In this document: positions 1 through 14,097 of the stretch, piece by piece
Numbering within the stretch: position 1 is the first letter of the stretch
How the letters are laid out: each line of letters begins with the position of its first letter
Assembly: GCA_020746105.1 (NCBI GenBank)
Contig: CM036630.1
Location: 9,033,840-9,097,839, forward strand
Direction: 5' to 3'
Length of the DNA: 64,000 nucleotides
Origin: Trogon surrucura
Taxonomy: Eukaryota > Chordata > Aves > Trogoniformes > Trogonidae
Program-made: the position numbers and the translations under genes
The notes under the pieces: generated by a model
Database searches by the model: none
Told to the model about the DNA's origin: nothing
The model's input: only the letters and a program-made list of their open reading frames with translations

Positions 1-3000
1 TGGACACTCCTTCTGGACATGCACGAAGAGGGGAACGCAAAACATTTTGGCAGCAAACCATAGCACATCTGAGATTGCTTAAGCCATATAGAATTTGTCG
101 AGAACACTTTGCTCTGCATTTCCATTTATCTGCCAAATGAAGCCCAAATCCCTTTCTTTACCTTTAATCAACAGCATTTCAAAAGAATTTCCTAGTGAAT
201 ACACACACCCATGTATTGGCTCTGTGTCGTCTTCTCAGTTGGAGTTAATTCTGAGAATAATGGAGGAGCTTTATCTACTAATTAAAACTAATGACTTTAT
301 AAAATTGCAGATGTGTTAAACTTCGTAAGACTTGCATTGGAGACCAATAGGAACAGGCAATTTACAAGCTTGAACAATAAAGGAAATTGCCTTGAAATGG
401 ATATATCCTGCTAGATGAAAGCCTCTCCAGCTACTAGAAATTGCAAAGAGAATTAATTGTGGCTGTTAATCCTTAGATTAACCGTGTTTACCACCGTATT
501 TCAGAGGTTTGAACACTTCCCTTGTACTGTGCAAAACTGGGAAAGGGCATTTCCCCCTTCAAGGTAAAATCCACAAGCCACTGCAGTGATTCCCATTTGT
601 TTTCTTCCAGATAATTTCCAGATTGAGGCTACTCATTTTGCACATATAAGGAGTCCAGCTGGATTCTTCATGCTTATCACATTGCTAACAGCAATAGAAG
701 CTCTGCTACCTTTAATGTCACAGAAGGGAATGGCACTGAGCCCAGTAAAGAAATAGTTGGTTGCCCAGAGAGCAGTCAGGAATGATTACATGTGTGCTCA
801 CCAGGACTTTGGTAATGGAGTGTGTACCCAGTCCCAAGAACATGTTTGGAGAGGTGTGCCAAATCTCTGAACAATTTGCCAGACCCCCTTAACATGGGTG
901 AAAAAGGCGAGAGCCAGAGCTGCTCTCAGCCCTCTGGATGTGAAAAGGAGCCATTGCTGGCACCTCCAGTTGCAGGGAGAGCAACTCTGCAGCAATGCTC
1001 TTCGCCCGGGGCAAACTGTGGATGCTGATGTTTTGGAGGGAGAGCAGAGCTGCACTGGGCAGAGCTCTCATTGCTGGCTGGCTTATATCCATGCAAAGGC
1101 CACCCCATTTCCAAGAACAGCCAGGCATCTCAGCGCCTCCTCCCAGGTCTCCTCTCTGCTCGACCTGCTGGTGACTGAACGGTGTGACACTGAGCTGCTG
1201 CGCTTGCAAATGGTTCCTGAGGACCCATTCAAGACTGACTTGGGCAGAGCAAGGAGAAAATAAACCTTGTATCCTGTGATGGCGAGAAAGGATTGCAGAG
1301 TCCCAGTTGTCCCCACATCGCAGGTGCTGTTGGTGTCCCCAAACAGCCCACAGCAGCACAGGAAATCACGGTAGCAACACAGAGAAAGAAAAAAGCCTCT
1401 GCAAAGGGGGACAAAAAGCTTCATGAATGCATACATATTTCCATGTGGAATTTCCAGTGCACATAGGCTAGGCAGATTAGCTTAAGATCTACTTTACTGA
1501 AAGATACAGCCGACATCCCATCTGCAGGCTGCACTCGCCCAGATGTTTCCTGAAGCTGTATGCAGGCCAGCCTGCCTTCTCCACATGTGCAGCCCCCTGC
1601 TGCACTGCCAAATGTTTAGCCTGCAGAGCGTGTTTCCTCGGCTTGAGTTGGGTTTTCCTAATTACCAGCCTACTCTGTGTTCCTGCCTTTTAGAAATTAT
1701 TTATTCCTGCCAGCCACTAAATCCGATGGTTGTAGGAAGCGTTTACATGGGAATAAAAAATGGCAGGCTGACAAATCCCCAGTGGCAAAGGTTTCTCTCA
1801 TGGACGTTTTGCACTGAAACAGGGGAAGATGAAGAGGGTTGGGATGAGAGCCAGCCCTCCAGTTGGTGTACTGAAAGTTAACCGGGCTTCTCTTTCCTGT
1901 GCAGTGGCTGTCAAATATCAATTTAGCACAGTAACAAGTGCAGATTTCATGGTCTCTGCTGGTATTCACCCTGGGCTGAGGGGCTGTGATGGAGAGAGTC
2001 TGAGAGCCTGGCAGTGCTCAGGGAGTGAGGGCAGGGCTATGTGGGAAAGCAGTTCAAGCAGAGGGAGGATTTCTAAGAAAATCAGCCAGGTTTGTTATTT
2101 AGAGAGGTTGTAGATTTTAATGTCTTTAATGGAAGTTGTGCATTTTTTATTGTGGTAGGGGACTCCTTGTGACTGGGGGCATGGAATTGCCTCAGAGTCT
2201 ATTTCCTTTAGACCAGCTGTGTTTCTGCATAAAAATCAGGTGATCAAAATGTGGATTCTGGACTAAACTCCTGTCATCAGGCCAAAGAATACATGATGGG
2301 CCCACATGTTGCTTTGCTATGTGAAGAGAAGCATGTCTTGCTTTCAGAAATGCAAAGACCAGTGAAGCAGGCTGCAGCAGAAATCCATCCCCCCAGACCT
2401 GATTTCCTCCCCTGTCTCAGCCTGGCAAGGCTGTAAGTTGTCCGGGCAGGCAACAAGACCCCACACAGCTCACCCACCGGCCACCCAGACCCTGCCCTCC
2501 ATGTCGTGCCCTGCCAGCTCTCCTCAGGTGGACTGCAAACAGGGAGAGATGCCCTGGCTGATTTTCAGTTGTGCACACAAGTGCATGCACCTTAGGCAGC
2601 ATTTCATCCACAAGGAATTATGTACGGCGTTGGGTGCAGCCACCAGTGAAGGAAGATGACATGTTGTCCATTAAGAATTCAGCAGCTGAACTTCTCCCAG
2701 GGTCTCAGAGTCATTTGGATGTGTCATTCACTGACTTTTCTTTGCTTCCCCAAACCTACCATCTTTCCTGTCTCTTGACAGCAGTGAGCAGTTTCTCTTC
2801 TCATTTCTTGCCGTGGTTGACCTTTACCCTGACACCTTTTCATCACTCTCCCTTGTTAGGAGGAAGCATTTACATGGATTAGTCAACACAGCATCTCTAG
2901 GTGAGATGCTTTCTTAACACTAACAAACACAGGAGGTGGGAAATATTGACTCTCATTGCCACAAACTTGTCAAGCCTCCAGCAGCATAAGAGACAAGTGC

Positions 3001-6000
3001 TGGCTGGGCTGCTGAGGCTGCTGGTTGAAGGAGCAATAGCCTGAACTACCTGTAGCTCAGGTTTGTGTATGGGGAGGACACAAAGTATTTACAGCTCCTG
3101 GCTTCTGTGTCTTTTCTCCTGAATTGCAAGGTGATTGGGGGCACAGAGCTGAGAAGTAGCTGCTAGACGCCTGTGAAGAGCTGGCTAGCAAGGTGGTGCT
3201 GGCTCTCCTCCTTGTTTCCAACTGCTATTTCAATTAAAAGTAGCTAAAAATACACAAATGCACACCCAATACTATTGTCCATGTTAGCAAGGGGAGAGAG
3301 ATGCTAAGCAGGCATAAATGAGAGTTGTTGAATGAGGGGTGGAAAGTCTGGATAAAGTGATTTTTTTTTCCCAGATGCAGCCCCTGCAATGAAGAGTTCA
3401 GAAACTCTGAGGAACAGGCAGCCCTTTTCTGCATGGTCAGTTGGGCAAGTGTCAGGCATCCAGGCAAATAAAAAGAACGTGAGAGACTCCAGCCAGGCCC
3501 TGCCTCCAAAGCTGCCAGTGATGCTTAGTACAGCAACAGGAGCTTGGCTAGTATGGTAGAGCAGTGCCTAACTCCTCAGATCTACATGTTTCTCTCTCCT
3601 CATGGCTTTACAACACACAAACTCACTTTCAGCTCCTAAGAAACTCATCTGGCGTTTGCTACATCATATCCTTACTCTCACTCATAGGAATGTGAGTTAA
3701 TAGCAAAGAGGATCAAGTCTACTGATGGGAGCCAGCTCAGACAAAAGCATCAGAATTTTTGCAAGTGTGTCAAACTGGAGATCAGAGTAGTATACAGGTT
3801 GCCAGAAGGAATGCTCACACACCTCCTACACTTGTTCAGGAGGGCACCTTTCTCCTCTCCATCAAGAAAGCTGCATTTGTCTAGAGAGATTTATTCCACA
3901 CTTACCGAGCAGAGTCATCCTACTGCTTCTAGATTACGGGCTTTTGCACTGCATGTCTGCACTGAGCAGAGCTCACCCTGCCTGGCAACTGCCTGGCAGT
4001 GATGGGCAAGGAAAGGTTTGTACTGAAGACCCAACTAGAGGGTCTTTCCAAGATTTGGAGCAGGTTTGTGGTACAAATGTTTTGGTGTGTGTTGACTTTG
4101 TGTGTGAATAGAATAGATATTCAACGCACTTTCTCCTTCTGAGAGCAAAAATTTTTTAAAAAGCCACAGACATTGAGTGGAAATAGAAGATACAAGAATT
4201 CCTTCTAGACATCTTCACAGAAAACCAGCAGTTCAAAATAGAAATGCAGAGATCTTGCTCTTCAAATGTGGGAGTTCTGTGTGAAAGGTACTGGCCCTAC
4301 AGGTTGTATCTGAGAAGACCCAATGCATCATATTATCAGAATATTCTGATATCTGCAGCCTCAGCCTCCCCACGTACAGACACATGACAGCGAGAGACCT
4401 TCATCCCTCTTGGAGCCCCCACAGGCCAGCCGTTGGTCAGGCACCATTGCAATCCAGTGACACTGGGCTGGTGCAACGAGTTGGGAAGTTTGTTTGTGTC
4501 CCAGGAGGAGGGGAGACAGCCTCTTCAGGAATGGTTAGGGAACAGAGAGATATCAAATGCCCCCCCAAAATAGCAGCTATTCCACACCGCAGAGCTTGGA
4601 GGTACTGTCTGGATAAAAGCAGAAGGGAACAGCAGCATATGGCGAATTACCTGATGCCAAGTGAAATTTTTCCAGCCGTGTTCGAGGAACTCGGGTCCAA
4701 GTGCTGCTTCGAAGGCCTCAGCTTAGAGCCTATATATAACTGTGCTGAATTTGCTGGCAGCTGGGGTGGGGTGGACAGCACCAAGCATCTCCCCTGGCAC
4801 CTCATCCCTCTCCCAGAAAAGTCTCTTTACAGGGCTGAAAGTGCATTCTGGTGCAAGGGCAGGAGCCAGTAAGAAAAAAAACAAAGGAAGGTGCAATTTG
4901 ATGCAGGTCAAATGTGCTTTCCTTCTTATAGAGGATATAACACTCATTGGCACCAAGAAAGTGCATGGGAGCAAGGGGTGTTTCCGAGCAGCTCTCCCAG
5001 ATATCCTCTTACTATTTCTTGGACAGCCTGAAATATGTTTTATTTTGCTTTAGAGCCCTTCCCCATCGCCAGGCACATCCAGACAAAGAGCACAGCCCTG
5101 GTGGCTCACCTCCACATCTGTCTGGAAGAGGATTGGCTTTTCTAGTGAGCACCCTCACACAAGTACTCCTGCTCCTGAGTATCACAGCCCAATCCCAGCC
5201 CTAACATAAAAACTTCTGTATTTCCCCCTGGCCTGACATCAGACTTTAAGATGTATATAGACAGCCATGCATTGGGATGTAAATGGTTGGCTGGATTATT
5301 CAGGCTTTGAGTACCATCTCCTGTTCTGTTGGCTCAGCTCCATCCAGGTACCAGAACAAACTGCTCGTGGTCAAGGCCCATTTCTGAGTCTCTTAAAACA
5401 GTGGTTATGTGAGACCAGGGAGAGTGGAAAGGCAGATTTAACTCTGGAGTTTACAACGTATTGAGAGCCAGTTCATTCCTCCCAGCTTTGAAGATTTTTC
5501 TTGTCTTTAAAGGAGCTCTGTACTGTTTTCCTTTGAGGATTTTGTAATTACTCAGTCTCCTGGGAACTCCAGCATTTATCACATTAGTAACAGCTTCAGC
5601 ACGGAGGCATTTTCCCGAAGCTAAATGCTACTTGACTGTAACAGGACACTCAGCTTTAACGGGGGTCAGATTTGACGTCAATGACACACGTTGCCTTCTA
5701 TCCTGGGTGATATCAGTGCACAAGCACCCTCCTGCCCTCATTTCCCCCTTGTCCTCTGAGCCTCAGGAAGGAGGAGAGACCTCCATTCAAGACCATATGC
5801 CAGCTGCCACCACCCTGGATCATGCTGTGTCCTCAGAGACATCCAGTCCACCAGCTGGTGACTATGCCCAAGTTCACATCCCCTCCCTGCTCTGTACCAG
5901 TAGCAGCAATTCCCCTGTACCTGTCTCCAAGAGGCTGTGGATACTAATAAAATTGTCCCAAGTGGCTCAACTTCTGCCACTGACCAAATCCACACAGGGC

Positions 6001-7440
6001 TTGGACACTCTTCCTCCCCCACCAAAAGCTCTGTACCTCTGGATCTACCTCAGTGCTGATCCCAGCCAAAACAGGAGAGAGCACAGCTGGGGTGTAGCTG
6101 CACACTCCCCGACCTCGTAAGAGACAGAAGACCCACTTGCATCACTTCAGCCTTCATTTGGCGTGTTCCTCACATAAGTGTGTGTGCACGTGTATGCAGG
6201 CTCAGCACAGCCACCACTCACACCAACAAACATGAGGCCATCCGACGGGGCCTGCAAAGCTCATTCCTCCTTGGGGCCAGGATGAAAAAAGCAGCTGTTG
6301 ATGTTGATATTTGGAGCTGGAAGGTCACTTGGGAAGTGCCTGGGAACGCTTTCAGCTGGAGGAGAATGGAGAAGCCAAACTGACAAGCTGCTGGACCACA
6401 GGAGGCTCTAGTGTCTCAGGTTGGATGCACGCTCGGAGAGCTGCTGACCTCCTGGCCTGCAGAGGCACTGGTGCTGTGGCCACCTGCTGGGAGCCCTGGT
6501 CCTGCAGAGCACGAGGCGCAGAGACACAGAAATCATTGCAGAAGCATCAGCTGAAATTAAGATCACCCTGGGAGCTTTCTCATTTTTTCTTTTAGGTGTT
6601 TCCAAAACACCCACAAATTGTTCTTCTCTGGCCATCTCTCACTGTATAGGACACACAGTAGGAGATTTTTATTTTCCTTCATTCTCTGCAGCCAAGTGGG
6701 GTAAAGTGATTAAAAGTCTGGTCTAGGAGAAGGGCCAGAGCCGAGGCGAGCGTGGGCAGAGTGCTGTGATTCTCCTGCTGCCCACCGCATCAGGGTTCCC
6801 CTGCAGGCAGGCAGCACTTGCACGGCCTCACACCTCTCCTACTCTGAACCCGGAGAAATAGTTGCTGCTCTGCAGAAAAGCAGGGCTGCAGCCTCCCACA
6901 CTGCAAGTGACACCTCATGTGATAATAAGGCGACAAAAGTGACCCAGCAAATCCTCCTCATCTGCCAGCACTGCCTGGATGGGCTCACTGCAAATCTGGT
7001 GAGAGCAGAGGCAGAGGGGAACCTGTGCAACACAGAAGAATGCTGAGTGTTAAAAACTGCATAGAGAAAAACAGCACCAGAAAGGACTTTGTCTTTTAAA
7101 GAAACATGTATTGTGAGTTCACCAGATACACGCTGCCTGTATCTAGAGGATTTGCAGAGAATACCAGTTCTGTTAGTAAAAAAGTTTTATTTACTCAGGT
7201 ATATTGCCTGACACTGACAAGGAGAGGAAGAGATTAACCAGATGAAGGGTTTGTTCCCAGAGCATTGTAGGGTGCCACATACTGTCACTTGTGCCATTTT
7301 CAGTTTATGCCTTTGCTAAGGATGGGTTGCACAAGCATGCGGTCAAGATGAGAATCATTTTCAAACTGATAGCAGCAAATTGTAGATTGTGGCCAGAGCC
7401 AGAGGAAGGGGACAAAAAGAAATCTGCAAGAAATAAATAA
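1..7440. other. Intergenic, no supported gene
   Basis: Mixed-composition non-coding DNA. The longest open frames (162 codons at 4384-4872 and at 5632-6120, both +) show no recognisable domain, have low-complexity or implausible composition and are best read as chance. A T run lies near 3361-3370. I saw no clear transposon in this block. A CTCF-like core is present at 1591-1604 (reverse strand) but a single motif match is weak evidence. By synteny known from mammals, this flank of UBTD2 would face the 3' side of SH3PXD2B, but I see no SH3 or PX coding exon here. Confidence 0.6.
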
Positions 7441-7535
7441 CATCATAAAAAATAGAGCTGGAAGAGGCTGCAAGAGGCCAGTCAGGATTTTCTCCAGTTC
7501 TGAGGCAGGTTCAGCTTTTCCTTAAACAGTTCCAA
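7441..7535 (-). mobile_element. Old CR1-like LINE 3' fragment, antisense
   Basis: The stretch reads as the reverse complement of an old CR1-type 3' end: an 'agagctggaagagg' block, then a 'caagaggcca' block, then 'tgaggcaggttcagc' and 'ccttaaacagttcc', in the same order as in degenerate amniote CR1 copies. Similarity fades after about 7535. It has no coding capacity and is heavily diverged, much older than the copy at 47611-48022. The family assignment is from memory of CR1 consensus structure; the exact subfamily cannot be given. Confidence 0.5.
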
Positions 7536-10500
7536 GGGACACTGGCTGTCCGGGCTCCCCAGCCACCGCTCCAGCTCTGCACACCCGTCTCCCAGATCAT
7601 CAGCATCCAAACTAAGCTGTTCCTTGTGAGCACAGAATCACAGTTAAAAGTGCTGGATATGAGGCTGGCCCAGGATTGGCCTTCAAAGGAGGATAAAGGT
7701 GTGAGAATGGCAAAGGGTCTCACCTGAAGCTCCTGATGGAGTTTGCTGCCTCACTCAAAGGGAAAAATGGAATTTGCAGGGTGTCTTGCTCTCGTGTGTT
7801 CTTTAGGTCGCATTTTGCTTCTCTCTGAGAAGTGCTGAGAATGATCTTGTTGGTCAAAGCATTTGGGACCTGCCAGCCCTGGGAAAAGAAGATAAATAGC
7901 TTGTAACATTTCCGTTATTTATACTGAACATTGTAGTGCTTCTAGTGCATCTCTGATACTCATTCTCTCAGACAGAAAAAACTTGTCCCATGGTGTTTTT
8001 ACAAGATCACAACTTACTAAGACAATGAGGCTACTTTTCTTCTGCTGATCTGTTTTCAAATCCCCCAGACTGATAATAATATAATTGTGCCTAAAGTTAT
8101 AAATGGTCTTGTCTCCCTTTCTTATAACTATTTCTCTGCCTTGTACAAGACTGTGAAAGCTGGCAGAGTTTGGGGATTTTCCGTGGAAAATACAAAGCTG
8201 AAACACTCTGACAGGAATCATGTGTATTGGGAAGCATACAGTCCCTGGGGAAGCCCACTCTAGTCTTGGGCTAACCACTTAGCAATGCTGTAAGTAAAGC
8301 CAAATTTGTTATTGTTTTTAATTAAGAAAATCAATTCACATAGCAGATGACTTAGAGTGGTAATAAGTGCATAATCAGGTCTAAAATTACATATTCTAAA
8401 GAGAAATGTATAGGGTAATGCTGGAAAAAATTTCCATTACTGGAAAAAATAGCAGCACATGCTAGGGGAGGTAAAGCAAGGGAAAACACAGAGCCTCCAA
8501 AATAGCACCTATGAACCAGGTTATATTTTTAGCCTCCTGCGAGTCAGAGCAGGGGGACGAGAGCCAGAGACACGCTGGATCTGTGCTTGAGTGAGTCTGT
8601 GCTGCAGACCCCTCACAACAGCACAACACGAACCCTTGAATGGCAGCGGATGTTGTCCATGCCACAGATGCTGAACCAGCAAAAGCTCTCTTGTCAGTAT
8701 ATCCTTGTTTACTGCCCAGCTCTATGGGCACAGCAAGTCGAGCTGGCTGGGTCAGCAGGATGGCACAGGGGACGTCTGGTCTAAGACAGAGGAAAAAAGG
8801 CAAGAAATATGATCTAGCAATTTTTTTCACTCCCTCTTGATTTGGAAACACCACGTGACTCTTAATGGTCTATATAATCACAAAGTGTTTCACTCAAAAT
8901 GTGAAACTTCTCACAAAAGAAGCAATGATCTTAGCTAAGTGTTCCAGAATCCCTGTGGTGCAGTATTAAATAAAATGTATGCAGGGACATGGGAGCTTGG
9001 CATGTAACTGCTGATTCTACTACCAAAGTGCAGGTATCTTGCCTGCCTTAGGGTAGGCAGGCAATGCCCATGGTTTTGCTGTATGAGCAGCCCTGTGAAA
9101 ACAACAGTGTTGCCCTGAAAGCCAGACAGCATCAGTGCCAGCATAGAGAATAATCTCCAAAATTCCGTCAGTTCCAACCACAAGGTAGGACTTGCCCACA
9201 CAAGTCTCTTGGGTGCCACAGATAAAGACATTTCTATTGATTGCCAGAGGCACAAAGAAATATGGGGACCATTCCATTATCACTCTGCTTTAAAGGCAGT
9301 GAAAAGGCATCATATATCTGTAGTGCTGTGGAGCTGAGACTAAGTGATGTAAAATACATCCATGAAATCTAACAGCACTGCAAGGGAGGAACAGAGTTAG
9401 AAACTCAGCTGTGCTGTTGACAGACATGGGGAGAAATAAGTTTCAGTACATTGGGCATCACTGGCCACATAAACCCAGACCTTTACAATTGTGCCTGGTT
9501 TCTGGGATGGCTTGTTTGCTCCTGAAGCTGTCAGCTCTGCCTCTTCAGTGCTACCAGCCCTGTAGCCTCTCTCACACTGCCCTCTGTGTGCAGCACTGGT
9601 GGAGAGAGCCTGTGCACGCTTGCTTCTGGCTTCCAGAGACTGCTCAAGGCAGCTTGTCCACAGAATAAATATAGCCTTGAACTGATAGGTTTTCCCAAGC
9701 AGTTCACTTTGTGCAATGAATTAAGGATCTGACCTTTCAGTTTTGCTCACTCGTATCCGTCTGATGAATTCAGAAAAGGGAACCTGCTCAGTGATAACAA
9801 GTTACAAAGCCTGAATCCTAACAGATACCTTGAGGTGTTCTTAAGGTCCAAAATGTGGCTTAGCACGTATGTCTTATAAAAGTCTATTGCTTACTTAGAA
9901 TTTTAGTCTGCAGCTTGATTTCTGAAGCTCTGGAAACACTGAACCGGAGCTGGACCCCAAAACTGGGTGTACAGTGTGTCCAAAACTCCAAACCTGAACC
10001 TGAGCATCCTATGGTCATGTTTCCTCCAAAGGCAGCCCTAAAAGTCAAACTCGAGTAAATCTTGACCAAAAAAACCCATATTCTCCCAAGTCCTCAATCA
10101 TTTGCAGAGTGTTTCCAGAGCTCTGCCAGCGCCTACAACCTCCCAGTTTGTAGCTTGGCATCCTCTGACAACACTGACCTTACTCACCTACTCAGAGTGA
10201 AGTGTTTTCAGCCCAGGCATAGCTATGTCAGGTTACTGACATGTCTGTGGAGTTTTATTCCCATTAAGCCGGCAAATTAATCTGATGTGGGTCACCAGAG
10301 AAAGCAGGGACTTGCTGCCTTCATAAGCTAAGTGCCTGCTAGCATGCGTCTCGCTCCCCGAGGTGCGCACACAGGCAGTTGCCTCCAAGAAAGTCTTCAT
10401 CGTGCAGGAAGACAGATGGCTCTGATAAGAAATGGTGGGATGGGTAAGCATGGTGTAGCTGGACAAAGTGGCCTCCTGGAGGGGGACTCCTGCCAGCCTG

Positions 10501-12149
10501 AAGGAAAGGCAGGGAAAGGGGCTCTCAGCAAAGGCCAACGTGCAAAAAGCCAGAAGCACCTCAGCTTGCACTGTCTTTGTGTCACTGCCCCCTTGCATGG
10601 AGCAGCATAGAGCACACCTGGGAGACAGCTTTGCCAGAGGATTGGAATTGATGGTGTCTGGTAAGACACAAGCTCCTGCCAGCAACTCCACTGCTGGAGA
10701 CTTTCCTGTATCTCATGACCATGCCAGTCCTTCAAGACCCCAGAAGGGCTGTGCTGATGGTGCAGCCTCAGGATATTGGTAGATTTGCTTTCTGTTGCTT
10801 ACAATGATTTGGGGCATTTCATTCTTTTTGGGACCTATGCCCCTTTGTTAAGTTTGGTGGAGTTTAACTAACAAGTTTCAAGTCATTAAGAGGACAAGGA
10901 GGGAGAGAATAAAATCATTTAAACCTTGTTTGCTTCAGAAAAGCTCTTTCTGAGTTGTTTACTGAGTATATTTATTACAGCTGCATTCAGCTGACAATGA
11001 GGAGTAGCCTAAGGCCATGCTGAATGTCACTCTGACCCTTCAGAGCTGGGTTCTGAACCTCTCCTGTGTACTAGGAAAGGTGCTCTTTTCAGGCACTTGC
11101 CTAACCAGAGATGTACCTGGCCACACCCTCTCTCCTCTTGGCCATAAAACAGAAGTCTGACTATCTCCACGTGTGTCCTTCCCAGAAAGGAGCAAACCGT
11201 TCTCAGAGAAGGGCATTCAGACCAAAGCAGGACCGATGCCAGCACTAATCCTGGCAACAAAACAAGGAGCCCTTCCTGTGATGGATGGAAAAGCAGGAAG
11301 ATCAACGTGGAAAGAAAGAGCTTTCCAGTCCCTGGTCCTAATGGCAAACATCCTGGTACACTGAGTGGTTTGTTTAATGCCTGGTGTCAGAAGGGAGAGC
11401 ATGAATAGCCACACAGCCAACCAGGAGCCTGGTTCCCCGGCTGCTTGGCAGAGGTATTTGGGATATGAGAGTGAGAAACCCTGCCGGCCCGCTGCCTGAC
11501 AAGACCTGGCTCTACAGGAGGCAGGATTTGTTGTGGTAGTTGGATAATCACTATAGCAGAAGAGGCTCTGCCGCAGCTTCCATCACCGAGACAGCAGCTG
11601 GAGTAACCTCCCCTAATGAAAGGCCCTTGCCTAGACCCAGGGATTATTTCTAGGTCACTCACAAGTTGAATCCCTCCCTTCACATTTGGGTGCTGTAACA
11701 AATTAGTAACAGCAGTACACTAATGCCTTGCTGTTTTCCATGGGTCCAACCTGGCTTGCACCCTCACCCTGGTGGTTACAGTGACTGCAGCATCTGGCAC
11801 AGAGCTCAAAACCCTGAAAGATAAAATACAGCCACAGTCAGGGTCTGTCTGTTCCATGCCTAATGCTTGGTTAGCGTGCTTGGCCCAGCACCAGCTTCCA
11901 AAGCTCCTGTGCCTGTAATGCTCTCGGCTTCTTGTCCAATCCAAGAACACTGGGCGGTCACCAAAAAGTAAGGAGGTGGCAAACAGCCAGGGATTCCAGC
12001 ATCCATCACATCCTGTATTATCTCCCACTATTCATCTTCCATGTTTTCTGATACAAAAATATCTGCCCAAGCTCTACCACGCTGCCTTCCCATTTTGTAG
12101 AACCTGGTGAGGGGAGCACTTGCTTAACAAGGTTTATTTACCCCAGAGA
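7536..12149. other. Intergenic, no supported gene
   Basis: No coding exon, RNA gene or clear transposon recognised. The open frames are short (130 codons or fewer at 8462-8854, 152 at 10233-10691) and overlap one another on both strands, as expected of chance frames. The 7900-8450 and 8800-9000 stretches are AT-rich and repeat-poor, the kind of sequence in which distal enhancers could sit, but nothing in the window alone demonstrates this. Confidence 0.5.
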
Positions 12150-12270
12150 TACTTGTGCTGAAAGCACTTCACAAACATTTCTCTGTTACTGTTAAAGGAG
12201 CTGATAAATATAAACAAGAGGCAACAAACAACTTGCCAAGGGTACATACTTGGCTATTAGAACTGCACCA
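12150..12270 (-). mobile_element. Possible MIR-like ancient SINE relic
   Basis: The order 'gaaagcacttcacaaac', an AT-rich spacer, then 'aacaacttgccaaggg' followed by 'acttggctattagaact' resembles the reverse complement of the MIR core SINE (end of element, core, then the segment next to the tRNA-related head). Divergence is high and no single block exceeds about 15 matching bases, so this is tentative. It may belong to an amniote-wide MIR family rather than a bird-specific element. Confidence 0.35.
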
Positions 12271-13993
12271 AGAAATCAGGCTTTCTTAGCTCGTAATCTG
12301 CATTTGCTTTAGTACTGCTGCTCACTGCTGTTGGTGTCAGAAAGACAGGAGAATACAGGAGTTGACTGCACAGTTCTTAAACACCTCAGCCCTGACCGTA
12401 TCTTGGTTGTTCCAGCTGGTGCGTGGCTGGACGTAACTCCAGCCCTGAGAGGAAACAGATTTGGCAGTACATGGCTGAAAAGGAGTGTGTTGGGAATAGA
12501 GGGTTTTGCAGGGCAATGCTGAAGAATGTTTGGACCTGGGGATCTGCACCAGGTGCACCCCGGTGAGCTTTGACACGGTGATTCAGACACAGGAGCCCCA
12601 GGCTGCCTCTCCTGCAGCTCCACAGGAGGTTTCCACCCATGTCACACACTCTGCAGAACAAACTCCTTGTCAGGGCCCCTCCCAGCTCCGAGCCCAGCAT
12701 CCCACCCAAAGCCACTGAAAGGTGCTGGGTTGTGAAGCAGAGGATCCCAGGTCCAAGCAAATTCTCTGTCCCTGTGCTGCGGTGCTCACTCATAGTGGGA
12801 TCGAGGCAGCCACCTCCACAGTTCTAACACAGGGACTCCACAGATGCATGTTTGTGCCCTGACTCTTCTGTCTGCTTAATGCTGAACAGCCACCAGAGCC
12901 CCAGGAGAGCGAGTACAGCCAGCCTGCCCGTGATGCCACCAGCTAAACCCAGACCTTGGACACATTTCATTGGGGTGGTCATTAAGAGAAAGGAATGATC
13001 GATAAGGATCCACATCCCAAGGCTGAATCCAAGGTAGGAGTAAATAGGAAAATCAGCTTTTATTTTGGAACTGGAAAAAATGATTATCTGACATTGCTTA
13101 GAGAATGATGCAGTGTTAATTTATACAGTCACCTTGCTTCCCTCCTGGTGAGCTGTGATGATGGGAACTTAATAATCCTTTTTCAAACTGTAGGAATTTT
13201 TTTCACACGATCCATGTAGCCTCCAGAACAGAGGAATATGTACTGTCAAGTCTCAAAGGGACTTCGAGACTAACTGGGTAGGAGCAGCCCTTCCAATCTG
13301 TTGTTGTTTCAAATGCTTTAAAAAAAATACAACTCTTGGTAATGTAGGATTTCCTCAGCCAGACTCAAGTCCAAACCATCTGCATGCACCATGGCTTTAA
13401 ATGAGCAATCCTACAACTACAAATAACAAATGGTGTGAAACAGCTGGTCGATTAGCAATCTTCCTCCTCCCCGTGTCCCAGAGGAAGCATGTGCAGGACA
13501 CGACATTTGTTTATTGGCACAGCCGTGCTGTTTTTCTTTCATTTCATCTTACTTTCATAAACAGCCCCATTTGTGGGTCACTGAGAACTAAGGATGCCCC
13601 AGGTTCCCCCAACATGCCATCACACTTCATTTAAAAAGGAGTGGAAGGATAAGGAGCCAGCCTGCTAATTCCCTTGGTGTTGCTGGGATGAGAGGTCTCC
13701 CATTTTCACGGGAGCCAGCCTCTGCACTGAGGGAAAATTAAATATTGGGCTCTTGAGATCATTTATTTTGTAGCTTTGGCAGTTACCAATAGAGTCTCCT
13801 GTTTTCTGCAGGGCAGGTCATGTTCACAGGCACTTGAAGGGCCAAGGAGGTGTGGTGCTTTGATCCCTCTCTCTCTGTTTGAGGCATGTTTTTAAGGCAC
13901 CATAGGAGTCTCTATGAAGATGACATTCCTCCTCTTACTGCCTCTGGTACTGAGAATGTAGCTGGTCTCCAAAATGAAGTAAAGGTAGAGAAA
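12271..13993. other. Intergenic, no supported gene
   Basis: Non-coding DNA with no recognised element. A short A run is present at about 13319-13327. The frames of 104 and 135 codons around 12309-12793 overlap frames on the opposite strand and have no family resemblance. Confidence 0.5.
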
Positions 13994-14097
13994 TGTGTTG
14001 CCTGATCTAGTTGAGAGGCGTCCCTGCCCATGACAGGGAGGTTGGATTAAATGATCTCTAAGGTCCCTTCCAGCCTGGGCCATTCTGTGATTCTATG
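13994..14097 (+). mobile_element. CR1-type 3' tail, 5'-truncated SINE or LINE copy
   Basis: This 104-bp segment aligns without gaps to the tail of the tRNA-derived SINE at 59351-59454, with 3 mismatches by hand count. It contains the motif 'ggttggattaaatgatctc', then 'ggtcccttccagcctgggcc', and ends in two tandem 8-mers (attctgtg, attctatg), the terminal repeat that CR1 reverse transcriptase recognises. The homology starts exactly where the tRNA-related part of the other copy ends, so this is either a SINE that lost its tRNA head on insertion or a truncated CR1 LINE of the family that donated the tail. It carries no coding capacity. Confidence 0.85.

Noticed and set aside
1591-1604. CTCF-like motif (and another at 20415-20431, both on the reverse strand)
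   Set aside because: Core matches only; such short matches occur by chance and there is no supporting context.
4384-6120. Two 162-codon + frames (4384-4872, 5632-6120)
   Set aside because: No domain, no splice-site context, and irregular composition; consistent with chance.
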